DNA of 64,000 nt, from positions 868,001-932,000 of the forward strand of contig CP016490.1 of the NCBI GenBank assembly GCA_002966495.1. The letters are read 5' to 3'. Under the pieces are notes generated by a model. The model saw only the letters and a list, made by a program, of their open reading frames with translations, searched no databases and was not told the DNA's origin. Shown here piece by piece: positions 62,022 to 64,000 of the stretch; within the stretch, counting starts at the first letter, position 1; each line of letters starts with the position of its first letter. The position numbers and the translations under genes were made by a program. The stretch comes from Halomonas sp. GFAJ-1. Lineage in GTDB: Bacteria; Pseudomonadota; Gammaproteobacteria; Pseudomonadales; Halomonadaceae.

Positions 62022-62711
62022 ATGACCGCCAAGACCGTTTTGATTGTCGATGATGAGGCGCCGATTCGCGAAATGATCGCAGTGGCGCTGGAAATGGCTG
62101 ACTATCACGTGCTTGAAGCGGATAACGCCCAAGATGCTCATGCGATGGTTGTCGACCATCAGCCTGATTTGCTGCTACTGGATTGGATGATGCCCGGCAC
62201 CAGCGGTATTGAGCTTGCAAGGCGCCTAAAACGCGAAGAGTCTACAGCTGAAATACCCATTATTATGCTTACTGCTAAGGGCGAAGAGGATAATAAGATT
62301 CAAGGTCTTGAAGCGGGTGCCGACGATTACATCACTAAGCCATTTTCGCCCCGTGAGCTGGTCGCGCGCTTGAAAGCCGTGCTAAGGCGTACCACCCCCC
62401 GGGGTGTGGAAGACCCCATTGAGATTAATGGCCTAATGCTCGACCCGGTAAGCCATCGGGTAAGCGCCCATGGTGAACCGCTGGAAATGGGTCCCACAGA
62501 GTACCGCCTGCTGCAGTTTTTTATGACCCACCAAGAGCGCGCCTATACCCGCAGCCAACTGCTTGATCAAGTATGGGGGGGCAACGTCTACGTTGAAGAG
62601 CGCACTGTTGATGTACATATTCGCCGCTTACGTAAAGCGCTAGGTGAAGCCCACCAAAACCTTATCCAAACGGTACGAGGCACGGGATACCGCTTCTCCG
62701 CTCGGGTGTAA
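62022..62711 (+). CDS. phoB: Phosphate regulon response regulator PhoB
   Basis: A 229-residue OmpR-type regulator. The receiver has acidic residues D10, D11 and E12, phospho-acceptor D54 in LLLLDWMMPG and the TKPFSPRELVAR lysine. The winged-helix output domain has GPTEYRLLQFFMTH and RTVDVHIRRLRKAL. ATG at 62022. Its stop is directly followed by the phoR start. Preceded by a good Pho box. Confidence 0.96.
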   Translation: MTAKTVLIVDDEAPIREMIAVALEMADYHVLEADNAQDAHAMVVDHQPDLLLLDWMMPGTSGIELARRLKREESTAEIPIIMLTAKGEEDNKIQGLEAGADDYITKPFSPRELVARLKAVLRRTTPRGVEDPIEINGLMLDPVSHRVSAHGEPLEMGPTEYRLLQFFMTHQERAYTRSQLLDQVWGGNVYVEERTVDVHIRRLRKALGEAHQNLIQTVRGTGYRFSARV

Positions 62712-64000
62712 ATGGTGCGTCTCTGGAGTCGTGAGCTGTGGCGAATTGCTTGGCTGGCTACCTTAGGGGTCTTGCTGGGCTGGGCGCTAAGCGCGCCTGG
62801 GTTAGGGTTGGCCGCAGGGCTTGCGGTGTGCCTGTTTTACCATTTGCGCCAACTGCTGGCGCTTTTTCAATGGCTAACGCTGCATCCCCAGGATGAACCG
62901 CCTTCGGCGCGGGGCATGTGGGGCGAGCTATTTGATCGGCTCTACCGTTACCAAAAGAGCCAGCGCATTACCCAAACCCGCTTACGGGCTACCCTCGGGC
63001 GTATTCAAGAGTCATCGGAAGCCATGCGCGACAGCGTCGTCATGTTAGACCGCCATGGTGACCTTGAGTGGTGGAACAGTGCCGCCACTGAGATGCTGGG
63101 CCTACAAACCGCCCATGACCGCGGGCAGCATATTACGAATCTGCTGCGTGACCCGCGTTTCATCAGCTACTTCAATGCCAACGAGTATAGCGAACCGTTA
63201 ACGCTAACCTCGCCAATTGATGAACGCCAAATTCTGCAGTATCAGATTACCCTCTATGGAGACGATGAGCGTCTCGTCATGGCGCGGGATATTACCCGGC
63301 TGCATCGTCTTGAGCAGATGCGGCGTGACTTTGTCGCGAATGTTTCCCATGAGCTGCGCACACCGCTAACGGTGCTTTCCGGCTATTTGGAGACCTACAG
63401 CGACTTAAGCGACCAGCTGCCGCCACGCTTAGGCCGGGGAATTGGTCAGATGGAGGAACAAACCAAGCGCATGCAGAGCTTGGTGAATGACCTGCTACTG
63501 CTTTCTCGGTTGGAAATTGACCAAGGTGGAAAAGACCACCAACCACTGGTCGTTGGGCCGTTACTTGAGAGCATTCGCCAGGATGCCTTGGCGCTCTCCG
63601 GCCAGCAGAAAGGCGATCAAGTGCCGAGTAGCCAGCTGCATAGCATCCACGTAAGTGTTGAGAGCGAGGCCCAGCTAGTGGGCAGCGAGCAGGAAATCCG
63701 CAGCGCTATTTCTAATCTTGCCTTTAACGCGGTGCGCTACACCCCTGCAGGCAGCCAAATAACCCTGCGTTGGGTCACCCTGGAGAACGGTAGCGCTTAC
63801 ATCTCGGTGGAGGATAACGGCGAGGGGATCGATCCGGTGCATATCCCCCGGCTGACTGAACGCTTCTACCGAGTTGATAAAGGACGCAGCACCGCCACTG
63901 GGGGCACAGGCCTGGGATTAGCCATTGTTAAGCATGTATTGCTGCGCCACGATGCTCAGCTACAGATAGTCTCCCGTCCTGGCGAAGGCGCGCAGTTTCG
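62712..64000 (+). CDS. phoR: Phosphate regulon sensor kinase PhoR, 3' end beyond window
   Basis: The open frame starts right after the phoB TAA and runs off the right edge (429 codons seen). N-terminal hydrophobic helices (about 10-45) are followed by a PAS-like region with SVVMLDRHGDLEWWNSAA. Then come the H-box FVANVSHELRTPLTVLSGY with H213, N-box ISNLAFNAVRYTPAG, G1 EDNGEGID and G2 GGTGLGLAIVKHV. E. coli PhoR has 431 residues, so nearly the whole protein is present. Confidence 0.95.
   Translation, partial: MVRLWSRELWRIAWLATLGVLLGWALSAPGLGLAAGLAVCLFYHLRQLLALFQWLTLHPQDEPPSARGMWGELFDRLYRYQKSQRITQTRLRATLGRIQESSEAMRDSVVMLDRHGDLEWWNSAATEMLGLQTAHDRGQHITNLLRDPRFISYFNANEYSEPLTLTSPIDERQILQYQITLYGDDERLVMARDITRLHRLEQMRRDFVANVSHELRTPLTVLSGYLETYSDLSDQLPPRLGRGIGQMEEQTKRMQSLVNDLLLLSRLEIDQGGKDHQPLVVGPLLESIRQDALALSGQQKGDQVPSSQLHSIHVSVESEAQLVGSEQEIRSAISNLAFNAVRYTPAGSQITLRWVTLENGSAYISVEDNGEGIDPVHIPRLTERFYRVDKGRSTATGGTGLGLAIVKHVLLRHDAQLQIVSRPGEGAQF

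Overview
The window reads as chromosome of a halophilic or halotolerant gammaproteobacterium, most likely Halomonas or a close relative. The basis is the mix of E. coli-like and Pseudomonas-like gene neighbourhoods (mnmG-rsmG-parA-parB-atpIBEFHAGDC, pyrE/crc, oxyR-recG, hupB near ubiC-ubiA-phoB-phoR), a very acidic linker in an exported cytochrome, and a large cation-homeostasis block. Nearly everything is core genome with dense, consistent coding. No phage, complete insertion sequence, CRISPR array, tRNA or rRNA gene was seen.

Layout. 1-5.9 kb: a ClC channel/transporter cut by the window edge, argC, erpA and a three-gene polar amino acid ABC importer ending in a strong terminator. 5.9-6.4 kb: an AT-rich gap with clustered DnaA-box-like sites, read here as the chromosomal origin oriC. 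6.4-10.7 kb: mnmG, rsmG, parA, parB. 10.8-18.0 kb: the complete F1Fo ATP synthase operon with a clear sigma70 promoter, an internal hairpin after the c-subunit gene and tandem 3' hairpins.

18.1-28.5 kb: an ion-transport block. mgtE copy 1 is on the plus strand. Facing it is a tightly packed nine-gene minus-strand cluster: mgtE copy 2, an MgtC-like gene, a cation diffusion facilitator and a rearranged Mrp-type Na+/H+ antiporter. In that antiporter the MrpA C-terminal part is fused to MrpB, and MrpD carries two antiporter modules in one 937-residue chain. A long leader rich in inverted repeats precedes the nine-gene cluster.

28.5-42.5 kb: envelope and nucleotide genes: uppP, apbE, glmU, glmS, an acetyltransferase, a dihaem cytochrome c, rep, trmL, a YfaZ-like porin, pyrE, a catalytically dead ExoIII-fold protein resembling Crc, rph and yicC. 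42.5-43.4 kb: a small scar holding an intact hipB-like regulator with two operator-like sites, a 48-codon stump of hipA and a frameshifted DUF1016 (YhcG-type) nuclease remnant.

43.5-64 kb: ppk2, a periplasmic histidine phosphatase, pirin, an AlkA-like glycosylase, a glycine-zipper lipoprotein, an extensin-like protein, gmk-rpoZ-spoT-ridA, an SDR protein divergent from oxyR-recG, a YccS-like membrane protein, hupB with an SCP2-domain gene, a rubredoxin-reductase-like flavoprotein, ubiC-ubiA, and phoB-phoR behind a good Pho box. phoR runs off the right edge.

The observations most worth following up are the rearranged Mrp antiporter with complementary residue losses in its two fused modules, the structured leader of mgtE2, the oriC, the HipB/HipA/DUF1016 scar, and the Crc-like protein.
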